NCBI GenBank assembly: GCA_023212725.1 | Contig: JALBYF010000018.1 | Span: 186,001 to 250,000, forward strand | Length of the DNA stretch: 64,000 nt | Direction: 5' to 3' | From: Tranzscheliella williamsii | Taxonomy: Eukaryota; Basidiomycota; Ustilaginomycetes; Ustilaginales; Ustilaginaceae | Part shown: in pieces, positions 47,759-60,070 of the stretch | Position numbering within the stretch: the stretch's first letter is position 1 | Layout of the letters: every line of letters begins with the position of its first letter | The notes under the pieces: generated by a model | Told to the model about the DNA's origin: nothing | Seen by the model: only the letters and a program-made list of their open reading frames with translations | Database searches by the model: none | Translations under genes and position numbers: made by a program

Positions 47759-50758
47759 ATGGCGGCTACAACACCGTCGCAGGAGCATCTGCAGCTTGTC
47801 TGTAATCTTCTGGCACAGACACTTGACCCTTCGCAACGCAAGCAAGCAGAACAACAGCTCCTCCAGGCCCAGGCGCACGAAGGCTTCCTGCAAATCCTCA
47901 TCGCCGTCATCCAGAACGGCGTACTTCAGAGCACCGATGCTGTTCGTCTTTCTGCTGCCATCAAGCTCAAGAATCTCTGTAAGACCGCATGGGATGAGCA
48001 AGCCGCCGAAGAGTCAGGCGTGCAGTCCATCATCCCCCTGAACGACAAACTCTTCCTCAAGCAGAACGTCATCCCTCTTCTCGTCTCTATATCCACCTCG
48101 GCAGATGGTAGACCGCCTGCTCCGACCAATGTCCGATCTCAGCTCGAAGAGGCCATAGCCATCGTTTCCGAAAAAGACTTCCCCCACGACTGGTCAAATT
48201 TAATGGACGATTTGGTGCCCAAACTTGTGTCGGACGATGACCAGCTTATCCTGGGTATCCTCAGAACTGCTCACACCATCTTCTACAGATGGCGATCTGC
48301 CTTCCGAACCGACGCTCTCTACAGCGAAATCAACTATGTCCTCGGAACCTTTGCCCTCCCTCATCTTGACTTGCTCAAACGGACAGACCAGAAACTCCTC
48401 GACCCCACCACGCCCGCCGCATCTTTGCCAGTTTTGGGCGACATAATGACCATGGCTCTTCAAGTGTTCTACGATCTCTCCTCACAAGATCTACCGCCTC
48501 AGATCGAAGACAACATGGGCCCTATCACCGAAATACTGGCTAGATGGATCTCCCAAGGTCGACCTGAACTCGATTCCGACCCGGACGAGCCTTGTCCCTT
48601 ACAAGAGATCAGGAGCAGCATTTGCGAGATTGCCGAATTGTACGCCAAGCGATATCTCGACGCCTTTCCGCAGCTCCCCACCTTCGTGCAGGCTATCTGG
48701 GAGATGCTCGGCACCTGTACACTTTCCGAAAAGTACGACAATCTCGTCTCCAAAGCTGTTGGCTTTCTCTCTACCGTTGTACGTATGGGCAGCTCTCGTG
48801 AGATGTTCCAATCGACCGAAACTCTCGAGCAGCTATGCAGCGCCATCATTCTTCCCAACATCGCTATTCGCGAAGCAGATGAAGAACTGTTCGAAGACAA
48901 CCCAATTGAGTACATTAGAAGAGACCTCGAGACTTCTATGGAAGCCGACACCCGTAGAAAAGCTGCCTCAGAGTTCTGCAGAGCGCTAATGGAGCTTTTC
49001 TCTGCAGAAGTCACCTCCATCGTGTCGCGCTATATCATGCAGTACTTGGAGCAATACCGTGCCGACCCGGCTGCCAACTGGAAGCAGAAAGATACTGCCA
49101 TCTATCTTCTCACGTCCATCGCTTCCAAATCATCCACTGCCCAGCACGGTGTCACCTCTACCAACAATCTGGTAGACGTTGTACAATTTTTCTCGGACAA
49201 CGTCTTCGCCGACTTGCAGGCTAGCTCAGATGATTCTCCAAGTCCCATTCTGCAGGTTGACGCAATCAAGTATCTGCACACATTCCGAAATCAGCTGACC
49301 AAGGAACAGCTACTGTCTGTCCTTCCGCTCCTGGTCCAGCACTTGGAGTCCTCGCAATACGTCACCTGCTCCTATGCCTCTATCACCATTGAGAGGGTCT
49401 TGGCGTTGAAGCGCGATGGAAAACTACTCTTCTCACCTGAGGATGTTCAGCCATTTGCTGAAAATATCCTCATGGCCCTATTCCGCAATATCGAGCGAGG
49501 CACGACGCCAGAGAAGCTGGCCGAGAATGACTATCTGATAAAGTGTATGATGCGGATGCTCGCCACCGTCAGAGAGTCCATAGCTTCAGCCCACGCCACG
49601 CTGTTGGATCATCTCGCCGGCATCCTAACCGAAGTCTCCAAGAACCCGTCCAACCCGCGGTTCTCTCAATACCTCTTCGAAAGCATTTCGGCTTTGATCC
49701 GCTTCACTGCTTCTGCTCAGCCTTCGGCGCTCTCCACTTTCGAGGCGAAGCTCTTCCCTCCCTTCACCTGGATCCTCCAAAACGATGTCGCCGAGTTCCA
49801 GCCTTACGTTTTCCAGATCTTGGCTCAAATGCTCGAGCTGCACGCCGGAACAGGCCTTCCGCAGGAGTACAGCTCGCTCTTGCCTCCCATCCTTATGCCG
49901 GCATGCTGGGAGAACCGTGGCAATGTGCCGGCATTGGTCCGCCTTGTGCGAGCCTTCCTCTTGAAGGACGGACCGCGCATTGTTGCTCAGGGCCAGCTGC
50001 AAGCCATGCTAGGTATCTATCAAAAGCTCATCTCGTCTCGCGTAAACGAAGGCTTCGGGCTAGAACTTCTCGAGACCATCTTTGCAGCCGTCCCTGCTGA
50101 GGGGCTTGAGCAGTACAGACGGGCGGTCTTGACTCTGCTCCTTACGCGGCTCCAGACCAGCAAAACTGACAAACTGGTGAAGGGCCTGATTCATTTGGTC
50201 GGATATATCTCATTGACATCGAAAGGCCCCGACTACGTAGTGGAGATGTTCGAAGCTGTACAGCCCGGACTGTTTTCTCAGATTGCCCAGGGCGTGATCG
50301 CACCCGATCTGCCTAATGTGATCGAGAGGCAACGCAGGTTGGTCTCGGTCGGCTTTGGAAAACTCATCCTGGAATCTACTAAACTGCGCGAGCCGATGAA
50401 TATGGCAGCTCTGCCGGTACTCTTGTCGTCGCAGTTGAAGCTGCTACAGACACCTAGCTCGGCGACGCAAACGCAGGATGAGGACTTGCTATATGCAGAT
50501 GAAGACAACACCGCTGCCACCTCGTTCCAGTCCTCCTTCTCGCGCCTAGCGGCCTCGGAGAACAAGCGCGAGGACCTGACGCAGCACCTGCTTGCCTCGA
50601 CCCCGAACCATGATCCCACGATCTGGTTCGCTCACTCGCTCGCGGCGTTTAAGATGCAGATCGGAGAGCAGCAGTTTAACCAGCTCTGGGCATCGGTCAG
50701 CGACGAGCTCCGCCAAGGCTGGGTCCGCACGCTTGCGTCCCTGGGCATCTCCATGTGA
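47759..50758 (+). CDS. CSE1: Exportin Cse1/CAS (importin-alpha re-exporter)
   Basis: Single exon, 999 residues, the normal length for Cse1 plus short loops. It carries importin-alpha with RanGTP out of the nucleus. The N-terminal importin-beta domain is clear: LDPSQRKQAEQQLLQAQAHE, LSAAIKLKNLCKTAW, FPHDWSNLMDDLVPKL. Later HEAT repeats include YIRRDLETSMEADTRRKAAS (the CAS-specific block), WKQKDTAIYLLTSIASKSS, QVDAIKYLHTFRNQLTKEQL and YASITIERVLALKRDGK. The C-terminal Cse1 domain ends with PTIWFAHSLAAFKMQIGEQ and a short helix. No sign of damage. A TTG two codons upstream is ignored. Confidence 0.96.
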   Translation: MAATTPSQEHLQLVCNLLAQTLDPSQRKQAEQQLLQAQAHEGFLQILIAVIQNGVLQSTDAVRLSAAIKLKNLCKTAWDEQAAEESGVQSIIPLNDKLFLKQNVIPLLVSISTSADGRPPAPTNVRSQLEEAIAIVSEKDFPHDWSNLMDDLVPKLVSDDDQLILGILRTAHTIFYRWRSAFRTDALYSEINYVLGTFALPHLDLLKRTDQKLLDPTTPAASLPVLGDIMTMALQVFYDLSSQDLPPQIEDNMGPITEILARWISQGRPELDSDPDEPCPLQEIRSSICEIAELYAKRYLDAFPQLPTFVQAIWEMLGTCTLSEKYDNLVSKAVGFLSTVVRMGSSREMFQSTETLEQLCSAIILPNIAIREADEELFEDNPIEYIRRDLETSMEADTRRKAASEFCRALMELFSAEVTSIVSRYIMQYLEQYRADPAANWKQKDTAIYLLTSIASKSSTAQHGVTSTNNLVDVVQFFSDNVFADLQASSDDSPSPILQVDAIKYLHTFRNQLTKEQLLSVLPLLVQHLESSQYVTCSYASITIERVLALKRDGKLLFSPEDVQPFAENILMALFRNIERGTTPEKLAENDYLIKCMMRMLATVRESIASAHATLLDHLAGILTEVSKNPSNPRFSQYLFESISALIRFTASAQPSALSTFEAKLFPPFTWILQNDVAEFQPYVFQILAQMLELHAGTGLPQEYSSLLPPILMPACWENRGNVPALVRLVRAFLLKDGPRIVAQGQLQAMLGIYQKLISSRVNEGFGLELLETIFAAVPAEGLEQYRRAVLTLLLTRLQTSKTDKLVKGLIHLVGYISLTSKGPDYVVEMFEAVQPGLFSQIAQGVIAPDLPNVIERQRRLVSVGFGKLILESTKLREPMNMAALPVLLSSQLKLLQTPSSATQTQDEDLLYADEDNTAATSFQSSFSRLAASENKREDLTQHLLASTPNHDPTIWFAHSLAAFKMQIGEQQFNQLWASVSDELRQGWVRTLASLGISM

Positions 50759-51252
50759 ACGCATGCATGTTACCTCGACTGTCCGCCTTGCTCTTCTAGG
50801 CCTTTCTGTACTTGGCTAGGCGACGGCATGTACCGTACGCGCGTGAAGGTGTATGACCTGCAACATGCACTCCCCCGTCCGTGCGAGCCTTCAGGGCGCA
50901 GTGACACTTCGAGTCTATGCTGGACCACGTGAAATCAGAAGGGGCCTCTGTTGCCTTCGAAAGGTGCGCCTTGTGCGCCGCTGCCCTTTTCAAAGACCAG
51001 CATACAGGCAGTGTTAGCAAAAGCGGCGAAGTAACTAGCTGCTGAGAGGGAGCGGAGGAATCGAAGCAATAATCATATCTCTTCGTCATCCATGAACTAA
51101 CCGCGCAACCTTTTTGTAGCGCCTTACTACGTCAGCCCCAGGATTGCAGTCTCAGATCACACTGGTTCGCGGATCATTACATTGATACAATACAGATGGT
51201 TCACACAACGCGAAGATGAATGAGGGGTATAGTTTGGGTCGGCATACGTCGC
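50759..51252. other. Convergent intergenic region
   Basis: 494 bp between the CSE1 stop and the stop of the Rec2-like gene. Nothing recognised. Confidence 0.35.
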
Positions 51253-53625
51253 CTACTGCAAAGACCACTGCTGCGGAGTTGAGGGGACTGACTCCAGGTC
51301 CAAGGCCATAAGGTGTTGGTCGTCTACAGCGAATTGGGTGAAAAAGTCATCCTCTTCTGAAACGTCGCCCGCTGCGTCCAGGGATGCGTCTACGCCGTTG
51401 ATGCGAGGGTGTTCATCCCGCAAGCCTCGAGGGAGACGCGACAGTGCATGCTTGGCCACAGAAGAGGCAGGAAGACTGTGAACAGCTTTTGCGGGTGTGA
51501 TGACATACCTGAGCTGTCGGACTTCGGCACTCCTCGCCGTGGTTGCAGACATCCGGGCATCGAGCGGATCCAACATTCCGGGTCCGAAAGGGTTGAAGAC
51601 CACCACAGCCTTTCGAACCGTCAACTTGACTTCCTTGCTCGAGATTTCCGATTGCGCTAAGGCGACACGACCTCTGGTCTTACACAAGAAAAGCCTGGCA
51701 TTAATCATGTTGCTCCAGTTGTGGCCCAGTTGGGCTGTTCTCGGATTCAAGACGTACAGAGGGAAGCCGGTACCCTCTGCATCGGAGCCTGTATTCATGC
51801 TAATGGTCTCTGCTAGTGTACGAGGGACCGAAGCGAGCAGGCCGCTAGAGTACGCCGACTGGCCAGCACAGCTTAAGGAAGCTGGAACGTCAGGCAATAT
51901 TCGTGTGTCCAATTCGCGCGCTACAGCCGAGTCAAGTGTGGTGCCTTGTTGGGCTCGGTCGTGATCCGAGCGATACGCTCGGATACGATGCGCAGTATCA
52001 AAGACGAACTGGCGAGCAATGTCCTTGTCGACACCAAAGGCGTCGCTGACATGATTAAGCACCACAACAGCCCTCCCCGCCGGGTTTTCGCCAAGGTTGC
52101 AGGCATTGCCTGGTAAGACACATGCTGGTCGTTGAAGATTGGGAAGACTAAGCCGTTTGAGGGAATCGGCAACCTCAAATAGCATCCTCGATCTTTGCAT
52201 CAGGGAGTCAATGTCGGATGCCACCGGGTCATCTTGAAACAAGGGGGGCAGACTATCGATGACAATAAGTCCGATGGGCGCTTGTAGGCTAGCCTTGCTT
52301 GCAAGCTCTCGGCTGTCATCCAGTCGGCCGATCCTTGCTATTAGAGCAGGAACGCTATATTTAAGGACATGCTCGAGAGCTTCAATGTCCGCAACGCAAG
52401 CAATATGAATATTCGCTAAGATCTGTGCTTGCCCCAGATGCACCGCCAACTCTTCCAGGTCTCGTAATGACTGCGCCGTTATTATGGAATCGGGACCGAA
52501 AGAAGCATAACAGTAGCGAAATCGCTCACGAATTGCATGGTCTCCGAATTCTAACGCCCTTTGGACGATAGTGTGAGCTCCTCTCTCACCGTCAGAGGTG
52601 ATGAAGCTCGTCCCAGTGCTTTCCCTGTGACTCCATGTACCGCATCGCTCGTTCATACCGTACCCACCTAATATATCTCGCAAAGAAGCAGTCCCCGACT
52701 GAAGAAGGTCAAAAGAGATTTGCCGGTGCCACTCAGGTGCAGCCGAGGTTGAGACCGATATAAAGTCGAGCGCAGCATAGACACATGTCTGAATAGCCAG
52801 TTGCGTCTTGCCGGCTGAACTCTCGCCGACGATTTCAGATATAGTACCGGTTCTGAAGCCCCCGCTCAAAAGGTGATCCAGTTCATATGATCCTGTGACG
52901 AAGAGGTGACGAAGACGTCCAAACGTCATAGGATCGTGTGAGCTAGATTTTGCCAGCTCTTCAAGATTTCTGCCTCCGTCTTCCGATACGCTCCTTGCCT
53001 CCGCATTGCAAAGGCGGCTCGGTTGAACTTCCGGAAGCTCGATCTCATGAGCAGGCTCCAGTGATATCTTCTGGCCGTACTCATCGTCAGATTCGGTCTC
53101 TGTGTCTGAATCAAAAACATATCGCTGCACTCCGGGAAAGTTACCGTCATAGCCCTGTGTTGGGGGGACAATGGAAGGAGAGAGGCCCTTGCTAGTGCTG
53201 TTACCTTGGTCTGATGATGCCGAAGAGGTAGATTCAGTGCCAGAATCAGATTCGCGGTCTTCCGGTGGCAGTGCAAACCTTCGGCCTGCGGCTTGAAGGT
53301 TGCCATTGAGAATATCAAGGGCAGATATGGGAGGAGGGGTTGCTGCTCCGGCTATTTGAAGTAGCAGCAGTTCTGCATCTTGGTGGCTGATGTAGAGCAT
53401 GCGAGACAGTTCGTGGACTGGAATGGGTACGATTTCATCGGCGCTGATGAGCTTGGCTCGACGGCAACATGCCTTGAGTCTTTTTGAAAGCCCCGGGACC
53501 TCGCTAAGGGCAACGCTCCCCAGCGTCATTTCCAGGGCGCATGTGTCGCAGTTGCAGCACTTCCTAGCTATATCTATAAGAGGAAGATGCTTCCGCCTAT
53601 GGTCGCTAGCGAATATCAGCGCCAC
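51253..53625 (-). CDS. Rad51 paralogue, probable Rec2 orthologue
   Basis: Single exon, 790 residues. RecA/Rad51-type ATPase fold: GSYELDHLLSGGFRTGTISE leads to Walker A GESSAGKTQ near residue 270, and Walker B is LIVIDSLPPLF near 455. A helical N-terminal region includes LSRMLYISHQDAELLLLQIA, as in Rad51 paralogues, then a Ser/Asp-rich linker (residues about 120-230). Compared with compact paralogues there are long inserts between Walker A and B and a C-terminal extension. Length and layout resemble Ustilago maydis Rec2 (781 residues by memory), a paralogue that works with Brh2 and Rad51 in homologous recombination and in mitochondrial DNA inheritance. Rad57-type identity is the main alternative. 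Family firm, orthology moderate. Confidence 0.82.
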   Translation of the reverse strand: MALIFASDHRRKHLPLIDIARKCCNCDTCALEMTLGSVALSEVPGLSKRLKACCRRAKLISADEIVPIPVHELSRMLYISHQDAELLLLQIAGAATPPPISALDILNGNLQAAGRRFALPPEDRESDSGTESTSSASSDQGNSTSKGLSPSIVPPTQGYDGNFPGVQRYVFDSDTETESDDEYGQKISLEPAHEIELPEVQPSRLCNAEARSVSEDGGRNLEELAKSSSHDPMTFGRLRHLFVTGSYELDHLLSGGFRTGTISEIVGESSAGKTQLAIQTCVYAALDFISVSTSAAPEWHRQISFDLLQSGTASLRDILGGYGMNERCGTWSHRESTGTSFITSDGERGAHTIVQRALEFGDHAIRERFRYCYASFGPDSIITAQSLRDLEELAVHLGQAQILANIHIACVADIEALEHVLKYSVPALIARIGRLDDSRELASKASLQAPIGLIVIDSLPPLFQDDPVASDIDSLMQRSRMLFEVADSLKRLSLPNLQRPACVLPGNACNLGENPAGRAVVVLNHVSDAFGVDKDIARQFVFDTAHRIRAYRSDHDRAQQGTTLDSAVARELDTRILPDVPASLSCAGQSAYSSGLLASVPRTLAETISMNTGSDAEGTGFPLYVLNPRTAQLGHNWSNMINARLFLCKTRGRVALAQSEISSKEVKLTVRKAVVVFNPFGPGMLDPLDARMSATTARSAEVRQLRYVITPAKAVHSLPASSVAKHALSRLPRGLRDEHPRINGVDASLDAAGDVSEEDDFFTQFAVDDQHLMALDLESVPSTPQQWSLQ

Positions 53626-54380
53626 AGCTCTTCCTGTTCCGACTCAGCCCCATAAGTCACCTCGCGAAGTTGAACGCGTTCTCGGCTATGACAATGGAGC
53701 GCGTAAATTGTGATCGGGCGGATCGGAAGGCGGGCATGGTAATCGCGATAAACCAGCTTGCAGATGGCAGGCAGTCCTGCGAATGCGTTGCAGCTGCGCT
53801 CGTTACGTGGCATCAGCCTTTGAGGGCGACTACAACTGTGAGCCCAACAATTTTAATTTTGGCTTGACCTTCCGCAGCTCGAGATTCGAAGGTCTCAACC
53901 TATATGCTTGAGTTCAAGTCCGTTTCCACCCGTACGTGTCTCTGGTGACTAGTAGTGCTAAGTTTCGTGACCTGGGTTGTGGCTACGGCTTAAATTATCA
54001 TTTTGCTTGGAAATTAGCAACACGCCGAATATTGTTTCAGAAAGACACGCATGCACAGGAAGCGCAGCTACTAGCTCTTTCTTCCTCTCTGCGGAAAAGT
54101 ACAACATAGTCTCTCTTTCGCCTCTGGCCACGCTGTCGTGGGAAACTGTTACATGCATGGGTCGGTGTGTTGGTTGAAACTGCTGAACGTGTCAAAAGGC
54201 TGGCAGCACAAGCCCTTGCTCCCCGCTAATCAGTGTTGATACCTTCTTCATTCCCCACCATTATCCGTAGCAACACTCCCTTGTCTTCCTTGCTTTCGTA
54301 CGATTCTACTCCAGCTCCTTCTGCATCGAGAAAGTTGTCGTAGGTCCTCTGGTTATATTCTTCTGGCTGCACCGACCATC
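53626..54380. promoter_or_regulatory. Divergent intergenic region, Rec2-like and UGM genes
   Basis: 755 bp between start codons. A pyrimidine-rich stretch near 54240-54330 precedes the UGM start. No further gene, tRNA or repeat recognised. Confidence 0.35.
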
Positions 54381-56008
<1,628 letters not shown>

Positions 56009-57013
56009 TCGGTACTCTGCTGCGACCTCATTTCGTCCGCCGGCTCGTTGATTTGTGGACTCCCTCTAGAAGCCCTTGTACTGGTCTCATCACACTGGAT
56101 TGTTTTTCTAACCAACCAATAGTCAAAACACAGCGAGTTTCGCAGTCCTTCACTCAGAACCTGTTACAGCCAAAGTGCTAGTCGATCTCGTACGACCGTA
56201 AGGCCGGACCCATACCCATCTCGAGGCTGGACTAATGCTGCCAATCTGCCTGCTGGCTGTCAGCAAGGTCATGTATGGTATTCGGTGGTGCGATTGTGAG
56301 ATGGATGTGTTACTTCCGATACAATAATGGAAGTGGTGATGCTCAGAGTCAATAGCTACTAGATTCTTCTTCTGCAAACGCCTTCCCGCTCTAGCACCTC
56401 CTGTGGTCTCTGCATCCCCGGATATGGAAGCTCCATAAACAGCGATGAGCGCTCCAGGGGAACTTCAGAACTGCGAGTCTTGCTCTCAGCGTTTTCCACA
56501 CGTAGAGGTAGGATTAATGGATGGATATCCGGCCACGCGAACAAGATATCAACATATAAGAGTTGACGGGGCACGGACCCGATTAGGCCAACAACAATAA
56601 ATGAATCGATATTTGATATTACTATGACAACGTCCGAAAGGATGACTGAGATCAATAGAAATTTATGTACATTTGTCAAGATCAAAGCATCCGCAGGGAT
56701 CATCTGGTTGCTTTATCATCTCGAGATGTCATCGCTCTTGTGAGAATCCAGCCACCTTGCTCCCTGCTGCCACCATCTCCTCAATCCTGCAAGCAGAGCC
56801 GAACGACTACTCTGTAAGTGGCACAGAATCCGCAAGAGCTTATCCGACTAGATCCGATCCCTTAACTGACCCCCTCTATTTGGGCCTTACTCTGATCCTT
56901 TTGTAGCCGTCAAACGTGGGGCAACATAGTGATTTACCCACCTAGCTCATTCCTAGCCGTTGTGGCTAATTGATAACAGTCGGTTTGTCCAAGCCGCCTA
57001 CCCACTGGTTACC
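56009..57013. other. Intergenic region upstream of hexokinase
   Basis: 1,005 bp between UGM and hexokinase. No convincing gene. It includes the 3' flank of UGM and the hexokinase promoter. Confidence 0.35.
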
Positions 57014-58822
57014 ATGTCTTTCTCCAAAGGCTCTTCCGACGGCCGTAGAGGCTCCGTCTCCCTTACTGGAAAAAGAAGGGGCTCAGGCACCGAGAAGCTC
57101 GACACACATGTAAGTCTGTGCTGACGCCTCTGTATCATGTCCAGTTGATTCGGCTTGCTGCCGAAGCCTGCTTTGATGTAAAGCCCACATCATCGAGGGC
57201 AATCTCATTTCTACTCTTCACATACGTGTTTGGCATCTTCCCGAGCTGTTACTGGGCCTATATATGGTAACACGACCGCTCGCCCTTGATTCGTGCCGTA
57301 TCGGAGGCTACAGCGACGTTTAATTAGTTTGCTGACGTATCCTCCACTTATCATGATATCTGCTGATCAGATCGCTTCATGGCATACCAGATCTCATAAG
57401 AATGAGGACAATCCTCATGCTCAAGAAGAGGAACTGCGACAACTTCACGAACGGTTCGAAAAGCTCTTCACCATCACTCCACAGCGTCTGAGGATGATTG
57501 TCGACAGATTTGTCGGTGTCCTTGAGGAAGGCCTTCAAAAGACTGATCAGACGGTTCCCATGCTTCCAGCCTATGTTTTCGGCTGGCCTACAGGAGACGA
57601 GCAGGGTTCTTACATTGCCCTGGATCTCGGAGGTACCAATCTGCGTGTTTGCCACGTCGTCCTCCAGGGCGAGGGAAAGTTCGAGATCACCCAATCCAAG
57701 TTTCGCCTGACTGAAGAACAAAAGCAGACCGATGGCCAGAAACTATTTGACTTCTGCGCCGACTGTCTCGCTACGTTCATCAAAGACCACTTTGGTGACC
57801 AGAACGGCGAGGTGATTCTGGAAGAGGAACTTGCCCTTGGCTTTACCTTCAGCTACCCTATGTCGCAGGACAGGATCGATCACGGAAAGCTGATTCGCTG
57901 GACTAAAGGATTTGGCAACCCCAACACCGAGGGCCGGGACTGCGCTGCCATGTTCCGGAAGTCGCTCGAAAGATACGATCTGCCGATCAAGATGGTGTCC
58001 ATTATCAATGACACAACCGGTACGCTCATCGCTTCAAACTATGTAAAGAAAGAGACCCGGATTGCCTGCATCTTTGGTACTGGTTGCAACGCAGCTTACA
58101 TGGAGCATCTCAAGGATATGCCCAAGCTCAAGCATCTCGATTTGCCCGATGACGAGGATATGGCGATTAACTGCGAATACGGCGCGTTTGACTCTTTCAA
58201 GCACGAACACATGGGCGAAATCCGAACCAAGTACGACGAACACATCGACCTGCACTCGAACAAGCCGCATGAGCAAACCTACGAGAAAATGATTGCCGGT
58301 CTGTACCTGGGCGAGCTCTTCCGCCTCTGCCTCTGCGATCTGATCGACGAGGGAGTACTGTTCCTTGGTCAGAACACGTATAAACTGGAAAAAACAAACA
58401 CATTCGACACCGCCTTCCTGTCGTTGATCGAATCCGATCCCACGGACGAGCTGCTGACGGTGACCGGACTCTTTACCCACTTCTTTGGTATCGATACCAC
58501 ACTTGAGGAGAGGCAATTCTTCCGAAAGCTGGCAAAGCTCATTGGAACAAGGTCAGCCCGGTTGAGTTCTTGCGGTATTGCAGCGCTCGTAACCAAGATG
58601 GGCTATCTGGAGAAGGGCTGCGGTGTCGGTGCCGACGGTTCGCTTTATTCCAAATACCCTGGCTTTGCTGATCGGCTGCACCAGGCCCTAGAGGACATTT
58701 TCGGTGAGAAAGGTCGGAACATCAAGACATATCAAGCCGAAGATGGATCTGGAGTAGGCTCGGCCATCATTGCCGCTATGACCAAAGCACGAAAGAGTGA
58801 GGGGAAGTACCAGCACGTGTAG
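57014..58822 (+). CDS. Hexokinase
   Basis: Exons 57014-57109 and 57371-58822 (261-nt intron) give 515 residues. It phosphorylates glucose and other hexoses at C6. Motifs: the ATP/phosphate 1 site IALDLGGTNLRVCHV, sugar-binding LGFTFSYPMSQDRID, phosphate 2 SIINDTTGTLIAS, IFGTGCNAAYME, CEYGAFDSFK, GLYLGELFRLCLC, and the adenosine site GAD-GSLYSKYPGF region near the C-terminus. The first exon codes for 32 basic, Ser/Gly-rich residues (MSFSKGSSDGRRGSVSLTGK) that include RRGSVS, a possible PKA-type site. It joins at IASWHTRSHKNED. This N-terminus differs from yeast Hxk2. The intron is long for this locus, so an extra small exon cannot be excluded. Confidence 0.95.
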
Positions 58823-60070
58823 ATAGATCAAGATATCTGCAAACTCCTGGCTGCATTGCGTTGCTGCGGCTCCTGTCGGCTTCGGCTTCTACCTGTATGT
58901 TCGCGTGAGCTCCTTGCCATTCTGTACATGCATCGGAATGATCAAACTCTTTCGTCGAACATCGCGCCCAAGGATCGGTTATAAGAGCAAACGGCCGTAC
59001 GAGACCCTCAAAAGTTGACCAAACGAAATGCCAAGCCGATCTTCTAATATGTATCTATATGGTGACCTTAGTTGGCTGGGAGCTGTCGAGCCGGGCAAGT
59101 AAAGTCGGGGATTAAGGCGGGGAAAAGGGTGGGGGGTAAACTAATCCTTTGAAGTCCCACCGAAGTTGAGCCGTGCATGAGTGGGAAACGCCCGCTGACT
59201 TCGATGCCAAAAATGCATTTGAGGGGTCATCACGCGTTGGCCGGCTCTGCTCTCGTGCTTGCGTTATCCAGGTGTAGTGACGAATTTACAAATGGTGAGA
59301 TTGCCGGGCATCGGTAATCCTAAGACGCACTTGTGGAGAAGTCGCCGGTGTTGGTTTCGCTCTCCAGTTGTATCTGCCGCAAGCCAAGGCGCGCCGCTAC
59401 TTTGAAAGCGGACGAAGAGTCGATGCACTACTTTGAAATGGAAGAAGCGACCACACCGCTTACCATACTAATATCATCTAGCTTGTGCTGAACTGTGAAT
59501 AAAGGCAGTTGCTGCACATCCACATCGAAAGATATGAATCATGATTGTGTCTACGTCAGCTTGAGGGGTAGCAAGAGGAGACGACAGTAGCAAAAGAGGG
59601 TCGCCACTAGGATGGCCACCCGAGACTTTCGACTGGACGATCAGGTACAGGAGGGTACAAACCGCGCGCCGCCTATTCGTCTGGAATAGAAACAGGTAGA
59701 ATACTTGCGATCTGGCTGAAGACTCAACCTTGTGCACCAACACACCGGCCCGGCAATCTCAACTCTCGTCGGCTTTCTGGTGGCGCTCCCCCGCCAGTGC
59801 CCGTTCGCAAAGCCGTTCGCGGCTACTTTTTCTTCCTCTTTCGGCTCCCTCTCTTACTGGCCTTGCAAGGGCATATAAGGGTCAGTGTTGCGTGGCGTCT
59901 TCCTTCCTTACCAGCCATCATATTCGTTACCAAGGCCTTCCTACTACCAAAATGTAATGTGACCAAGCCCTGCAGCATCTTCGGTTCCCTCTCCGTCTGA
60001 GCATCCACCGTCTTTCCGGTGTGCGAGATAGCTCCTCTACCTTGTTCTGGTCTTGTGGCTAACTTCGACT
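58823..60070. other. Intergenic region, hexokinase to aldo/keto reductase
   Basis: 1,248 bp. No supported gene on either strand. TATAAG at about 59875 lies about 195 bp before the next start and may be its core promoter. Confidence 0.35.

Noticed and set aside
53860..53930. Sequence with GATTCGAAGGTCTCAA and TTCAAGTCC resembling tRNA arms
   Set aside because: No acceptor stem or cloverleaf can be built.
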